From: Primula veris
Lineage: Eukaryota; Streptophyta; Magnoliopsida; Ericales; Primulaceae
DNA: 64,000 bases
Direction: 5' to 3'
Assembly (NCBI GenBank): GCA_963682055.1
Contig: OY821750.1
Coordinates: forward strand, 13,146,501-13,210,500
A model generated the notes under the pieces. That model did no database searches. It had not been told where the DNA came from and was given only the letters and a program-made list of their open reading frames with translations. The translations under genes and the position numbers were made by a program. This document shows, piece by piece, positions 22,441 to 33,033 of this stretch. The first letter of the stretch is position 1; the number at the start of each line of letters is the position of its first letter.

Positions 22441-22580
22441 ACTGAGGATGGGGCTTCCTTTGCCTGGTTCTTCCGAGTCCCCGATTGGACAGCATTGGGT
22501 TGTCTCCTAGCTTGATTTCGCTTATTCAAATTGGGGACTTAAGTAAGAGAAGGGTTTTGTTTTTGATGTGATGAATTCAT

Positions 22581-23364
22581 TAATCTATAACTTAACCTTA
22601 CAATATGTATTCTTTAGGTTCAGATTGCAAGAAACTAAAGTCGAACCTGGTGACAAGCACAAAATGGAATGTCAGGGCTTTACATGAGAACATTAGATGC
22701 AATAATAACACTTGAACTTCAGTTAGATTTCCTATCAAATCATCAACTAATAAATAAAAAATAAAAGTAAAAATGGGAAAAGATCATACTAAAATAGAAA
22801 TGGCTTGAGATGGCAATGTTTCAGCTTCCTATTGGACGGTTGCGCCGCAAAGCATAAGCTCCGATATATTTATATGTAAACCTAATAGATAGTACACGGT
22901 TCATCTCATAACCAGTCCAGGGATGAGACGTTAGAATGAAGGCTGAAATAACCCAATCTGATAACATAATGTCATGAAAGGCTTTCCCCCTTATGTGCAG
23001 CATTATTCTAATTTTTAAAACAGAATGGGATTCATTTCTCCTTTTTGAGAAGGCGATGTTTGTCTAGATATGATCTTTCCCTAAGCAACAATAATGATTC
23101 TTGATTTGAGTATAGAAGAAATGTAATATATAGGGCTGATCATATGCTTAGGAGGAACCCGATCTACTTTATGTTCAGTTTCGTTGAAATCTTTCCTATA
23201 GGATCAATTTTGGAAGGCCCATTAACCGTTCAGGAACATACTTGATAGATACTTTGTGATATGCTTAGAGAGAACCCAATGTAATTTATGTTCAGTTTCG
23301 TTGAAATCTTTCCGATTAGATCTATTTAGCAAAGCCCGTAAATATTCGGGTCCTAATTACCCAT
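22581..23364. repeat. Promoter-side flank of copy C with a tandem duplication
   Basis: 22581-23140 matches the outer parts of arms A and B (for example TTGCGCCGCAAAGCATAAGC and GGCTTTCCCCCTT). Then two units (about 23145-23250 and 23262-23350) share ATATGCTTAG, GTTCAGTTTCGTTGAAATC and a TATTCGGG/ACCGTTCAGG tail. Relative to arm B about 420 bases are missing between the flank and these units. Confidence 0.7.
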
Positions 23365-24840
23365 GTGATTAACCATAATTTTGTAATTAGTCTAGCCAGA
23401 TCAAACAATCCAACAACCCAAAATTCTTTTGATTCTACTAATGACTATATTACCCCGGCCCCCATCACAAACAACCAAGAAAGCCCTATCTCTCCTTATG
23501 GGTCTAGAACTTGGACCCATGAGGCTGAATTTTCAGAAAAAGCTATAAGAGAGAATAGAGTTGTTGTCTCTCCCAACGGTAACATTGTCAACTTTGGTAC
23601 GGTTCCTGACACTTTGCCTAGAGTTATTTTAAAGATAATTCCTCTAATATGACTGATAATAATAAGTTATTGGCTGTTGTGCTGCTCAAAAACCATAATA
23701 GGGATAATACCTTGTTTAATAATAGTAAAGATCATAATATTAATTCCATAACTTCTAAAGGTAATGATATGAATACTTACTCTCAGATGGTTACTGGTTC
23801 TAATAAAAAGGTTGTTAGAGCTCCTCTTACTCTGATCCAAAGTGAGGATAGTCTTGTTAGACTTCACATAGGTTCTGCTGCTTTTGGGGCAAAGAAACAG
23901 AATGATACTCTGGTGGGGTACTTTTTGGAACATATATTACCTGTTAATACTCTTCTTACTCAGGCCAAACTAAAACGGAAAAACGGAACAAGTTTGGGCT
24001 TGTTAGAATCATTCCAAATGGGAATGGTATATTCCTCTTTAAATTCAATAATGAGTAATGTTGCAAAACTGTTCTAGATAAAGGCCCTTGACATATTTTT
24101 GGAAGACCTTTCCATCTTAAGATTCGGTCTATTGATAAAGATTGCCTTAAAGATAATTTCAAGACAGTTCCTATATGGACAAATATTTATAATCTCCCTC
24201 TTAATTTCTGGAATGATATTGGTTTTAGACTTTTAGTCATATATGGAGTAGAATTGGCAAACCTCTTTATATTGATGAGGCCACAAATGATCTTATTAAT
24301 ATTGATTTTTGCTAGAATCTGCATGGAAGTTAAACCAGACAGTGAATTCCCCACTGAGATTGAAATGGTGGATGAGTTTGGTGAAAATCTCATGGTTAAT
24401 GTCAAATATAGTTGGATGCCTAAAAGTTGCAGCAATTGCAAGATATATTGTCATTTGACCAAGAATTGTCAGAAACCTACTACTCTTGATTCTCCCAAGA
24501 ACTTTCCTAAAAAGAATAATGAATGGAGAAGAGTGGGAAGTAGAAACAACCAAAATTTCAGTTTAAATGAGCAAATTCCATTTTGGAGAATAACTCAAAT
24601 TTGGTTAAGGAAGCACCGATGACAGTTTTACCAACCAAAAAGGCAACAGTCTCTCATGACTGCATCAATGTGCTAAATTTGATTGAGAGACTAGCCAAAG
24701 AGGTGGGTATAAATTATAGGGTTGTTGCTCCCAAACAAGACTCCACTAAGCTTAAGACTCACAATTCTTTTGAACAATATTTAACTGAAACAGAAACACC
24801 TGATAAAATCTCAAAGCTCATTCGTATATTTATGATATAG
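23365..24840 (+). pseudogene. LINE ORF1 (DUF4283 / CCHC gag-like), broken
   Basis: ORF1 of plant L1-type LINEs encodes an RNA-binding gag-like protein with a DUF4283 domain and a CCHC knuckle. Here three or more frames together give an N-terminal acidic region, a DUF4283-like stretch (TLVGYFLE at 23910-23935; FGRPFHLRSIDKD and WTNIYNLPLNFW in 24100-24215), then MPKSCSNCKIYCHLTKNC (24417-24470) with the spacing C-x2-C-x4-H-x4-C. A WRRVGS stretch follows. Frameshifts near 24077 and 24250 and a stop at 24620 show decay. It lies just upstream of the endonuclease frame on the same strand, the normal LINE order. The true ORF1 start is not certain. Confidence 0.75.
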
Positions 24841-25018
24841 CTGAGAGAATCAAAAATGGGGATTTTTCTTTAGATAAAGAAAGTAATTTACCTATTCCTA
24901 ATGATAAATTACAATATATTATCACTAGTAGCAACAGAGCTAGTCGACTCTACACAGGATAACCTGCATCATAAGAAAAAACTAAGGATACAAAAAGGGG
25001 TCGATCAAAAAAACATTA

Positions 25019-25237
25019 GTTTTTTAATGGATTCAAACAACTTTGGATGTTTGAACATTAGGGGTTTAAATTCTATGTCGAAACAACCTTCTGGTAAATA
25101 CTTGGTTAAAACTCACAATTTATCTTTTGTTTTTTAATGGATTCAAACCACTTTGGATGTTTGAACATTAGGGTTTAAATTCTATGTCGAAACAACCTTC
25201 TGGTAAATACTTGGTTAAAACTCACAATTTATCTTTT
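25019..25237 (+). repeat. 110-bp tandem duplication spanning the LINE ORF2 start
   Basis: The block from 25019 (GTTTTTTAATGGATTCAAAC) recurs at 25129 with one base lost (AGGGG to AGGG) and one C/A change. The duplication includes the presumed ORF2 start and first ~30 codons (MDSNNFGCLNIRGLN). It creates a frame break in the first copy. Confidence 0.92.
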
Positions 25238-26305
25238 GTTGGTATTCTTGAGAATAAGATTAATTCTACTACGATTGCTAAAGTGGTTAAATTACTAATC
25301 ATGTCTCTGCTCTCTATGGGAGAATTTTGGTTGCTTACAATCCTAATATTTGGAGTGTTTTTATGTTGGACCAGTCCTGTCAATCTATTCACTGTAAGTT
25401 TACTAATATCCATAACAATAATACCTTTTTGGTTTCTCTTATTTATGCTGCTAATAGCTATCTTACAAGGACTAGCCTTTGGAAGAATATTTCCACCTTT
25501 GCTAATAACATCAACAACTCCCCTTTGTTGGTTTTGGGTGATTTTAATTCTTTAAGATTTAGTAATGATAATGAGGGTGGTTGTAGGAAATGTCCTGTTC
25601 ATTTCAATGAATTCCCTAATTGTATTACTGACTATGATCTAGATGATTTTAGATACTCTGGTCTTCATTACACTTGGTGTAATAATTGGAAGAAGCTCAA
25701 CAATAAAAGAAAGATTGACATAGCCTTGATTAATGATGGTTGACTTAATTCTAACCCTAACTGTGAAGCTATTTTTCTGCCTAATGATATATCTGATCAC
25801 ACTCCTATTCTTATAAACTTTGGTAATAGGTTCTCTACTGGCACCAAGCTTTTCTGGTTTTATAATTATTGGACTAATTATCCTGAATTTAATGATAGAG
25901 TTAAAGAGGCTTGGAATATTGAGGCAAAGGGTACTAAGATGTTCACCATTGTTAAAAAGCTCTAGAACACCAAAAAGGCTCTCAAAAAATTAGTCAAAAG
26001 CAAAGGTAAGGAACTAAAAGCATATATTGTTAGTGCCAGAGACAACCTTCATAAAGCTCAGACTCAATTTGACCAAGGTGATCCTATTATGTCTATTCAT
26101 TTAATTAACAATTTTTAAAAAATGAGTTGCTTTTGTTTTTGGATAATGAAGAGTGTAAAAATAGACAGAAGAGTAGAATAATTTGGTTGGATCAAGGGGA
26201 CCAAAAACGGCTTATTTCTATAAAAAGGTTAATCAAAAAAATAATAGAAATATAATTTCTTCTATCTGTTATACTAATGGTAATCTCTTTGATAAGCACA
26301 AGGAT
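25028..26305 (+). pseudogene. LINE ORF2, 5' part: AP-like endonuclease
   Basis: This part encodes the target-nicking endonuclease of a plant L1-type LINE. Seen are an N-terminal LNIRGLNS motif, LVLGDFNSLRFS (GDFN catalytic region, about 25525-25560), a YTW substrate-binding stretch (about 25670), RKIDIALIN (about 25712) and DISDHTPILI (the SDH catalytic end, about 25788-25815). A frame switch occurs near 25330-25550, stops at 25741 and about 25963 interrupt it, and a 3'-terminal linker continues to the Copia insertion at 26305. Reading resumes at 34327. Not functional. Confidence 0.82.
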
Positions 26306-27314
26306 TGTTGGTTTCCGTATACGAAATAACAATTAATAATAAATAAAGGACTAAACAATAATTAAATAAAACCAGTGTAATCTTTATTAATTTACAAATG
26401 AAATACAATAAACTGATTACAACATGTAGGTACTGAATTGTAAATAGAAACAAACGTAATCAGATTATTATTAATTAATAATCTGATGTACTGATTTGCA
26501 ATTAAAAGAAACTGCCGGACTGGAAAGTATAGACTTAACAGCCGGACTGTTCTGTTATGAATTTAAATTACAGGACTGAATAGAAACTAATCTAATTACA
26601 GAATTAAAATACATAAATGAAATTACATAATAGAAACAGTACTTTAAACTAATTACAGAAAAGTAAATACAGAATATAAAAGCTACAGCTAAGGACAGAA
26701 TATTTAAATACTGAATTAAAATACTGAATTGAAAGGACAGAATGTAAAAACTGAATTTAAATGCGAAAAATTAAAACGGACAGAATGTAAAATAAAACGG
26801 ACGAGGCTACTGTTAACAGTATGCCCTTAACCGATATTCGCCCAACCACCTTAAAGTTTCTGGTTGCGTTGGCGCTTCGATCCCAAGGTACAACGTCTCT
26901 CGGAAGACTCGCCGGAAACTGGCGACGAGTCTAAGTCGAGCTTTTAGTGGGTGGTTCTCTCTGGTTTCTAAGTGCTATGAAAAAAAAATATATGCAGCTT
27001 TTAGTTAGAGAGAAGATACAGATTTGAATGTGTGAAATGTGAAGGGATGACTGCCTCTTTATAGAGGATTCTGAAACCGCAGAATTGAATGTGGTCATTT
27101 AATTCTGGGAGTTACATCCCCAGAATCCGCCTCCATTACTGCTGGAGTTTCAACCTTTCTGGAACTCTAGGGACTGCTCTTGCAAATATGCAAAAGTCCC
27201 TTTTCAGATTTAGTACAAGACCTAAGACCCAAGACCCAAGACCCAAGACCCAAGACCCAAGACCCAAGACCCAAGACCCGAGACATTCCCCAAATCCCAA
27301 ATCCCAAATCCCAA

Positions 27315-27349
<35 letters not shown>

Positions 27350-27851
27350 GGCCCGCGGCCCACGTCCCGTGACCCGTGACCCGTGACCCGTGACCCGAGG
27401 CCCGAGGCCCGAGTCCCGAGTCCCGAGTCTCGAGACCCGAGACCCGAGCGAGCGCGCGCGTGTGTGGTACACACTAACCCACTCATGGGTATGTGGACTT
27501 AATTAGTTTACCAACTACATGGAATGGGTTTGTATATATAGAGTGAAAATCAACCTTGATTTTCCAATGTAGGATAACCCTCATGGTTTATTCCCACTCT
27601 CTACTCCATTTTCCAGATTTCGGTTTTTCCCTCTTTCGAGTACCAACATTCGAGTCCAATTATCATTCACACCATTCCTCCGAATTGGTCATGCGATATA
27701 CCGTTGCGAAGCTCGTCGCACGATCTACTCAAACGCATAGAGTATGGCCTCAGAAAAACTGAGGAGTCGCATTAAAAATTGACTCAAAGGTGGTCCCTGA
27801 CCACTTAGAACAAATATGTTTAAACTACATATTTTCCAACTTTTTCCAACA
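26306..27851 (-). repeat. 3' LTR of the Copia element
   Basis: 1546 bp, against 1293 bp for its partner. The excess comes from about 95 extra bases near 27050-27145 and a much longer heptamer array (27217-27450). Ends are TGTTGGTTTCC and TTTTTCCAACA on the plus strand. Confidence 0.93.
27217..27450. repeat. G-rich heptamer array in the 3' LTR
   Basis: About 33 consecutive 7-base units, each ending CCC on the plus strand (GGG on the minus). They come in homogeneous blocks: AAGACCC, then AAATCCC, GCATCCC, GCGGCCC, GTGACCC, GAGGCCC, GAGTCCC and GAGACCC. GGG every seven bases gives strong quadruplex potential on the minus strand, which is the sense strand of the element. The array lies downstream of the LTR TATA box, inside the transcribed part. 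Long arginine/glycine-rich frames over it are composition artefacts. Confidence 0.93.
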
Positions 27852-27863
27852 ATCCCCCACATG
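27852..27863 (-). promoter_or_regulatory. Polypurine tract of the Copia element
   Basis: The minus strand reads ATGTGGGGGAT directly before the TGTTGG start of the 3' LTR: a short purine tract in the exact position for plus-strand priming. Confidence 0.85.
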
Positions 27864-28408
27864 AATGCAATTGGCTCGAAAGCCCATGTCCTAAATGCAA
27901 ATCAAGAGAACCGCAAAAGTTCACTGCCTAAGGTCAGGTAGCGCGCGCCTTGAAGCTGCCGTAGCGGAGTACCACCCAGAATACTGCTATTAGATAGCGG
28001 TAAAGCTTTGAACCATCAAGCTTTGTGTATCCCAGAATGGCACCCGCACAGTGCCCTCTCTACCCACGTACTAGGCCCTTTAGTTGTTGTCCATATTTGG
28101 CCTGGACTGCCTTGGCAACTTCAACTCAGTGCTCTACTGAATTAGCCCAAGCTCATCACATGGTACCGGCCTTACACACTAGTTATAGGTGTTTCAAGTC
28201 GAAAGTGTCCTGACTCACTTTACTCGACCGTCGAGTTACTTGGATCATTAAGAGCCTCAAGCTCACCCTTACAATGGTACAGGTCTATCACTCTATCATC
28301 GCGGAGATGGGCTGGGAACTCCAGGTTCCCGAGTGCTTTGTTCGGTTGCCCCCACAGTTCAGTTTCCCTTTGAACCTATCAGGAATGATTCCGTTTAGGT
28401 TGGGTTGC
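27864..28408. other. Copia 3' untranslated region
   Basis: Between the end of the RNase H frame and the polypurine tract. The small plus-strand frame 28025-28213 has no support. Nothing else is seen. Confidence 0.6.
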
Positions 28409-29479
28409 CTATGGGGGGGCCACCAATTTAATGGTCTTTAATCCCATTCCGTTCGATGACGTCTCGACTCCCACTTGAGTCAAGCCTTTTGTTAATGGAT
28501 CCGCTATGTTTTCCTTTGATCTCACAAAATCTAAGGATACCACACCGTTGGATAACAATTCCCTTACGGATTTATGTCTCCGACGTATATGTCGAGACTT
28601 TCCATTATACATATGATCCTGAGCCTGCGCAATAGCTGATTGACTATCACAATGCACGCTTATTGCGGGAACAGGTTTCGGCCACATTGGAATTCCTTCC
28701 AATAGACTTCTCAGCCAGTCTGCCTCTTCGGTTGCTAAGTCTAACGCTATGAATTCTGATTCCATAGTTGACCTTGCAATACATGTCTGTTTGGAGGATC
28801 TCCAAGACACAGCAGCTCCTCCCATTATAAACACATATCCACTCGTGGATCTTGTGCTATTGCAGTCTGATATCCAGTTGACATCTGAATACCCTTCCAG
28901 TACCGCTGGATATCTGGTATAGTGCAGCCCGTAATCGGCTGAAAACCTCATATACCTGAGAAGTTTCATTATGGCCTTCCAGTGTTCCTCATTTGGATTA
29001 CTGGTGTACCTGCTCAGTCTACTCACTGAGTTTGCTATGTCTGGTCTAGTGCAATTCATTATATACATGAGACTGCCTATGACTCGAGAGAACTCCAATT
29101 GATTCACACTTTTACCGAAATTCTTTTTCAGGTTACAGTTGAACTCAATTGGGCTTCTTGACATAGCTTTACTATCCTTGTCAAACTTGTCTAAAACTTG
29201 TTTAACATAGTGACTTTGGGACAAGGCATACCCTTCTGATGTTTTGGTAATCTTCATACCAAGTATTACATCAGCTATACACAGGTCCTTCATATCGAAG
29301 TGTTGTGATAACATTTTCTTTGTGGAGCTGATTCTATCATTACTCCCAATTATGATCATGTCATCCACATAGAGACAGACTACAACACAGTCTCTTTCAC
29401 TTCCTTTAGAGTAGACACATTTATCACACTCATTAATGTGAAAACCGTTTGATAGCATTATTCTATCAAACTTCTCGTG
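28409..29479 (-). pseudogene. Copia pol C-terminal part: RT core end and RNase H
   Basis: The continuous frame (349 codons from the first Met at 29458) contains [10 protein letters not shown] (about residues 27-37), the RT catalytic YVDD, intact. Then a connection region with [14 protein letters not shown], and an RNase H domain with YSDVNW (catalytic D), [18 protein letters not shown] (catalytic E), HCDSQSAIA (catalytic D) and a late [15 protein letters not shown] motif. It is separated from the upstream pol frame only by a TGA (29480-29482) where tryptophan is usual, so this is one polyprotein broken by a point mutation. Confidence 0.9.
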
Positions 29480-31408
29480 TCATTGCTTTGGCGCTTGTTT
29501 GAGTCCATATAGAGACTTTACAAGTTTGCACACTTGGTGCTCTTTACCAGGAACTACAAACCCTTCCGGTTGTTCCATGTAAATCTCTTCTTCCAGTTCT
29601 CCATTCAGAAATGCCGTCTTTACATCCATTTGATGTATTTCCATATCAAACAAAGCTGCGAGAGCAATGACGATTCGGATAGACGTTTTCCTGGAGACCG
29701 GGGCATATGTGTCAAAATAATCGACACCTTCCGTTTGCCTGAATCCTTTTACTACAAGTCTCGCCTTGTATTTCTCAATCGTGCCGTCAACCTTTAACTT
29801 CCTCTTGAAGATCCACTTGTGACCTAGGGGCTTGCATCCTTTCGGAAGATCCACTAGTTCCCAAGTGTGGTTTTGCATGATTGATTCAATTTCATTTTGA
29901 ATAGCTTCTTCCCAATATTGGGAATCCGGTGTTGACATAGCTTGTTTATATGTCGCCGGTTCGCCTTCAACCATGAAGGTTAGGAAATCAGGTCCAAAGG
30001 AAGTTTCCTTCCTTGCCCTTTTGCTGCGCCGAGGCTCTTCCTCTTCCTCTTCCTCTGTCGGTTCACTTGCCCCCACATTTCCTTCACTGTTCAACTCTTC
30101 AGTTGGTACAGATGTAGGTAATTTCCGGGGAAAGATATCTTCAAAGAAAGAGGCCTCTCGGCTTTCCATATACGTATCTACATGCACATCGAGATTGTCC
30201 GACTTGTGCACGAGAAACCGATATGCACTACTATTCTGTGCATATCCGATGAACACACAGTCCACCGTCTTAGGACCAATTCTCATCCTCTTAGGAGTGG
30301 GAACTAGGACCTTTGCGAGGCAACCCCAAACCCGCAGGTTCTTATAACTGGGTTGATGACCTTTCCATAATTCATATGGGGTCTTTTCTCGCTTCTTATG
30401 TGGTAACTTGTTTAAAACATAGTTAGCGGAAAGTACAGCTTCCCCCCACATGTTCTGGGGTAACCCAGAACTGATTAGCATAGCATTCATCATTTCCTTT
30501 AGCGTTCTATTTTTACGCTCAGCAACCCCATTTTGCTCGGGAGTGTATGGGGCTATGGTTTGATGTATAATGCCGCTTTCAGCGCATATCTGTTCAAACG
30601 GTGATTCATATTCACCGCCTCTATCATTTCTCAATGTTTTAATTTTCTTATTGGGTTGATTTTCAACTTCGGTCTTATAAAGAGCGAATTTCTCTACTGC
30701 TTCGTCTTTACTTCTCATTAAGTAAACGTAACAGTATCTAGTACAATCATCTATAAAGGTGATAAAGTACTTTTTCCCTCCTCGCGTTTGTATAAACTTT
30801 AAGTCGCATACATCCGTGTGTATTAGACCGAGAGGTTCACTTTCTCGTTCAACATGTTGAAACGATGATTTCGTTAATTTTGCTTCTACACAAATCTCAC
30901 ATTTGTGTTGCTTATCAAAAACGAAATTTGGTATTAGTTTTAGTGAAATTAATTTATTTAAAGAATTATAATTCACGTGACCTAATCTACCATGCCACAA
31001 ATGAAATGACTCAAATAAATAATTAAACTCGGAATTTTTATTGGCCTCTTGGGCAACAGTCATTACAGTACTTGTGCTAACCTCAGCTTTAGCACCTTTA
31101 TTAGGAGCAGGTGTCCCTACGTTTAACTTAAACATGCCGTTGTTCATATAGCCACGGCCTACATAGACACCATTTTTGGTGATTACAATTTTATCGGATT
31201 CTAAAACTAGTTTAAACCCGTTCTTCACCATCACCGATCCTGATACCAGATTCTTACGGATATCTGGAACATGAAGCACATTTGTCAACCTCAGCTCTTT
31301 TCCCGAGGTCATCTTCATCACGACCATTCCTTTTCCTTCCACCTTGGAAGTAGCAGAATTTCCCATGAAGCAGCTTTCTCCCTCTACCGCTTCGTAGGTC
31401 TTAAACAT
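29480..31408 (-). pseudogene. Copia pol: integrase and N-terminal RT
   Basis: A 642-codon frame. Residues 139-173 hold the HHCC zinc region (WHGRLGH, then CEIC) of the gag-pre-integrase/integrase N-terminus. The integrase core follows with D199 (HTDVCD), D262 (NDRGGEY) and E297 (GVAERKN), giving the DD35E triad. The RT_2 domain begins near residue 513 ([12 protein letters not shown]) and includes [10 protein letters not shown] (catalytic D595) before the TGA at 29480-29482. An acidic EEEEEEE linker near 452-458 separates integrase and RT. The upstream limit is a TAG (31409-31411) that splits it from the protease motif. All visible catalytic residues are present. Confidence 0.92.
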
Positions 31409-32679
31409 CTACCTTGTTGAGCAGATGTGGCTTGTGGCGCCAGTATCCAGCCACCACTCTTTGGGGTTGCTCCCCACGAGATTGACCTCAGAGACCACAG
31501 CAGTAAAGTGGTCGTCATCTCGTCCTCCCTCGGCCAGATGTGCCTGAGCTGGAGCTTTCCTCTTCCCTTTGCCCTTGAAGTTTCTCGGGGGGGGGGGGGG
31601 GGGGGGGGGGGCTTAGGCTTAGCAGCGCCTTTATTGTCATAACAGTCCGCCGCACGATGGCCGGTCCTGTTACACACAAAGCAGGTTCCCGCAAATTTCT
31701 TTGCGACAACAGCACTGCCTCCGGTGTCAAAACGTTTCCGTTTGACGTTGGAGCTTTCGACCACATTGGCCTTTGCCATCGGGATGACAGCACCACCGAC
31801 TCTCCTCACGGAGCGACGGTTGCTCACCTCGATGTTGAGCTTCTCAATGAGCCCCTCCAACCTCATTTCCTTCCGCTTGTGCTTCAGGTAGTTTTGAAAG
31901 TCTTTCCATGACGGCGGCAATTTCTCAATCATGAGTGCCACCTGGAAAGGCTCATTAATAACTAGCCCCTCAGCCTCAAGGCGGTGATAAATCAGTTGGA
32001 GCTCCTCAACTTGCTCCATGACACCCCTGCTGTCAGTCATACGGTACTCGTGAAAGTCCGTGACAACAAATCTCTTTGTGCCAGCGTTATTCACTTTGTA
32101 CTTATTTTCGAGAGTCTCCCACAGCTCCTTTGCAGTAGCTTTGGGCTCGAAAACACTGAACAACGTGTCATCTAGAGCACATAGGATATAGTTCTTGCAT
32201 AGGTAGTCGGCATGTCTCCATGCCTCAACCGCAGAGAACGACTGCTCGTCCAGATCGTCCTCGCTTAGGACGGGAGCAGTCTCCTTGAGAAACCTGGTCA
32301 GATTCAAAGTCGTGAGATAAAACAGCATCTTTTGCTGCCAACGTTGAAAGTTGTCTCCCCTGAATTTTTCCGGTTTCTCCAGATGAGAAGTCGGCAAAGT
32401 AGGCACATCCGAATACATCGGTGCCTTGCCCTTGGCCGCAGCCTTGGCTCTTGCCGCAGCCTTAGCTGCAGCCTTGGCCGTGGCCGCTGCTTCGGCCGCA
32501 GCCTCAGCTTTGGCCGTAGCATCCGCCATAGCCGCAGCCGCGGCGGCCTCAGCCGCTGCAACTGCGTCATCGGCATTAGCCCCCACAATCACATCGCCCC
32601 CAGTGTTATGGACATCTCCACCAACCACTGGGTCATGCTCACTTCCGATAGGCAACTCAATAGGCGACGTGTTTGTCAT
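31409..32679 (-). pseudogene. Copia gag and protease
   Basis: I choose the ATG at 32679 (MTNTSPIELP); the frame stays open further upstream but without family resemblance. Residues 40-90 are strikingly alanine-rich with A-K repeats. A gag core follows (LEKPEKFRGDNFQRWQQKM, LWETLENKYK, LIEKLN), then a zinc knuckle CFVCNRTGHRAADC (C-x2-C-x4-H-x4-C). The frame is then shifted at the 25-G tract (31587-31611). Beyond it, in another frame, come a basic KGKGKRK stretch and the aspartic protease motif WWLDTGATSH (about 31431-31462), ended by TAG at 31409-31411. In a working copy gag and pol would be one continuous frame. Confidence 0.88.
31587..31611. repeat. Run of 25 G at the gag-protease junction
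   Basis: An uninterrupted run of 25 G on the plus strand encodes the poly-proline run on the minus strand, just after the zinc knuckle. The run length decides whether protease is in frame with gag. It may be genuine slippage or an assembly artefact. Confidence 0.95.
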
Positions 32680-33033
32680 CTGAAACGACAAGACAAGATG
32701 TATGAGATACGCGTACAATAAATTCTATAAACAAACACCAAAACTGATATTTGGGTTTGTAAAAGAATTATCAAACAAAATAAAATAAACTCTTTATCCT
32801 TTTGAATATCAATACGGTTGATATTAAAAGGATTAAAACAATTCTTATTGAATACCAATACGGTTGGTATCAACAAGAAAATAAAATTAAAATAAAACTG
32901 TTTGGAATTTATTCTTTGTAATTCAATTTCTAATATAATTTAGAATTGAAAAAAAGAAAGCATTATTGCTTATAACAAAAAAATAATTGTATTAATCAAT
33001 ACACGAAAGAAACAACAGGATATCGGTTAAGAT
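32680..33033 (-). other. Copia 5' leader and primer-binding region
   Basis: Non-coding leader between the 5' LTR and gag. The bases next to the LTR read ATCTTAACCGATATCCTG on the minus strand, which is not the common TGGTATCAGAGC initiator-Met site, so the tRNA primer is not identified. A short duplication, AATAC[CA]AATACGGTTG[GA]TAT, occurs at 32805-32870. Confidence 0.6.

Larger units (their letters stand above)
20925..22580 (-). pseudogene. FLD: FLD-like pseudogene, copy C (longest)
   Basis: The minus-strand ATG at 22580 (MNSSHQ) opens the N-terminal leader. The 195-codon frame 21680-22267 then gives the SWIRM domain (LTEEEI, a YLDSFEYINFGVAS helix region) and the start of the amine oxidase: IDGAGLAGLASTRQL (FAD-binding loop, first G-x-G position replaced by D-G-A-G), VLEGRKRTG, then frameshifts. 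After a junction at about 21511, where roughly a hundred residues of the family protein are missing, a later exon resumes: GTQVFEGDMVLC, NFIPELP, then past a MITE GIKRLDFGLLNK, DLDTFGHLTDD, YSYGTVAG, LLIALVAGE and PPTDAVTRVLEILRG, ending at a GTAAAAAG donor-like site. FLD, rather than LDL1, is favoured by the MPPTDAVTRVL stretch. It has two MITEs, several stops and indels; it is dead. Confidence 0.82.

Noticed and set aside
27136..27486. Long overlapping frames rich in Gly, Arg and Ser on the minus strand, and Pro-rich on plus
   Set aside because: They arise from the 7-base array, which stays open in several frames; there is no start context or homology.
32332..32721. Plus-strand Ala/Arg/Ser-rich frames opposite the Copia gag
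   Set aside because: Antisense shadows of the alanine-repeat gag region.
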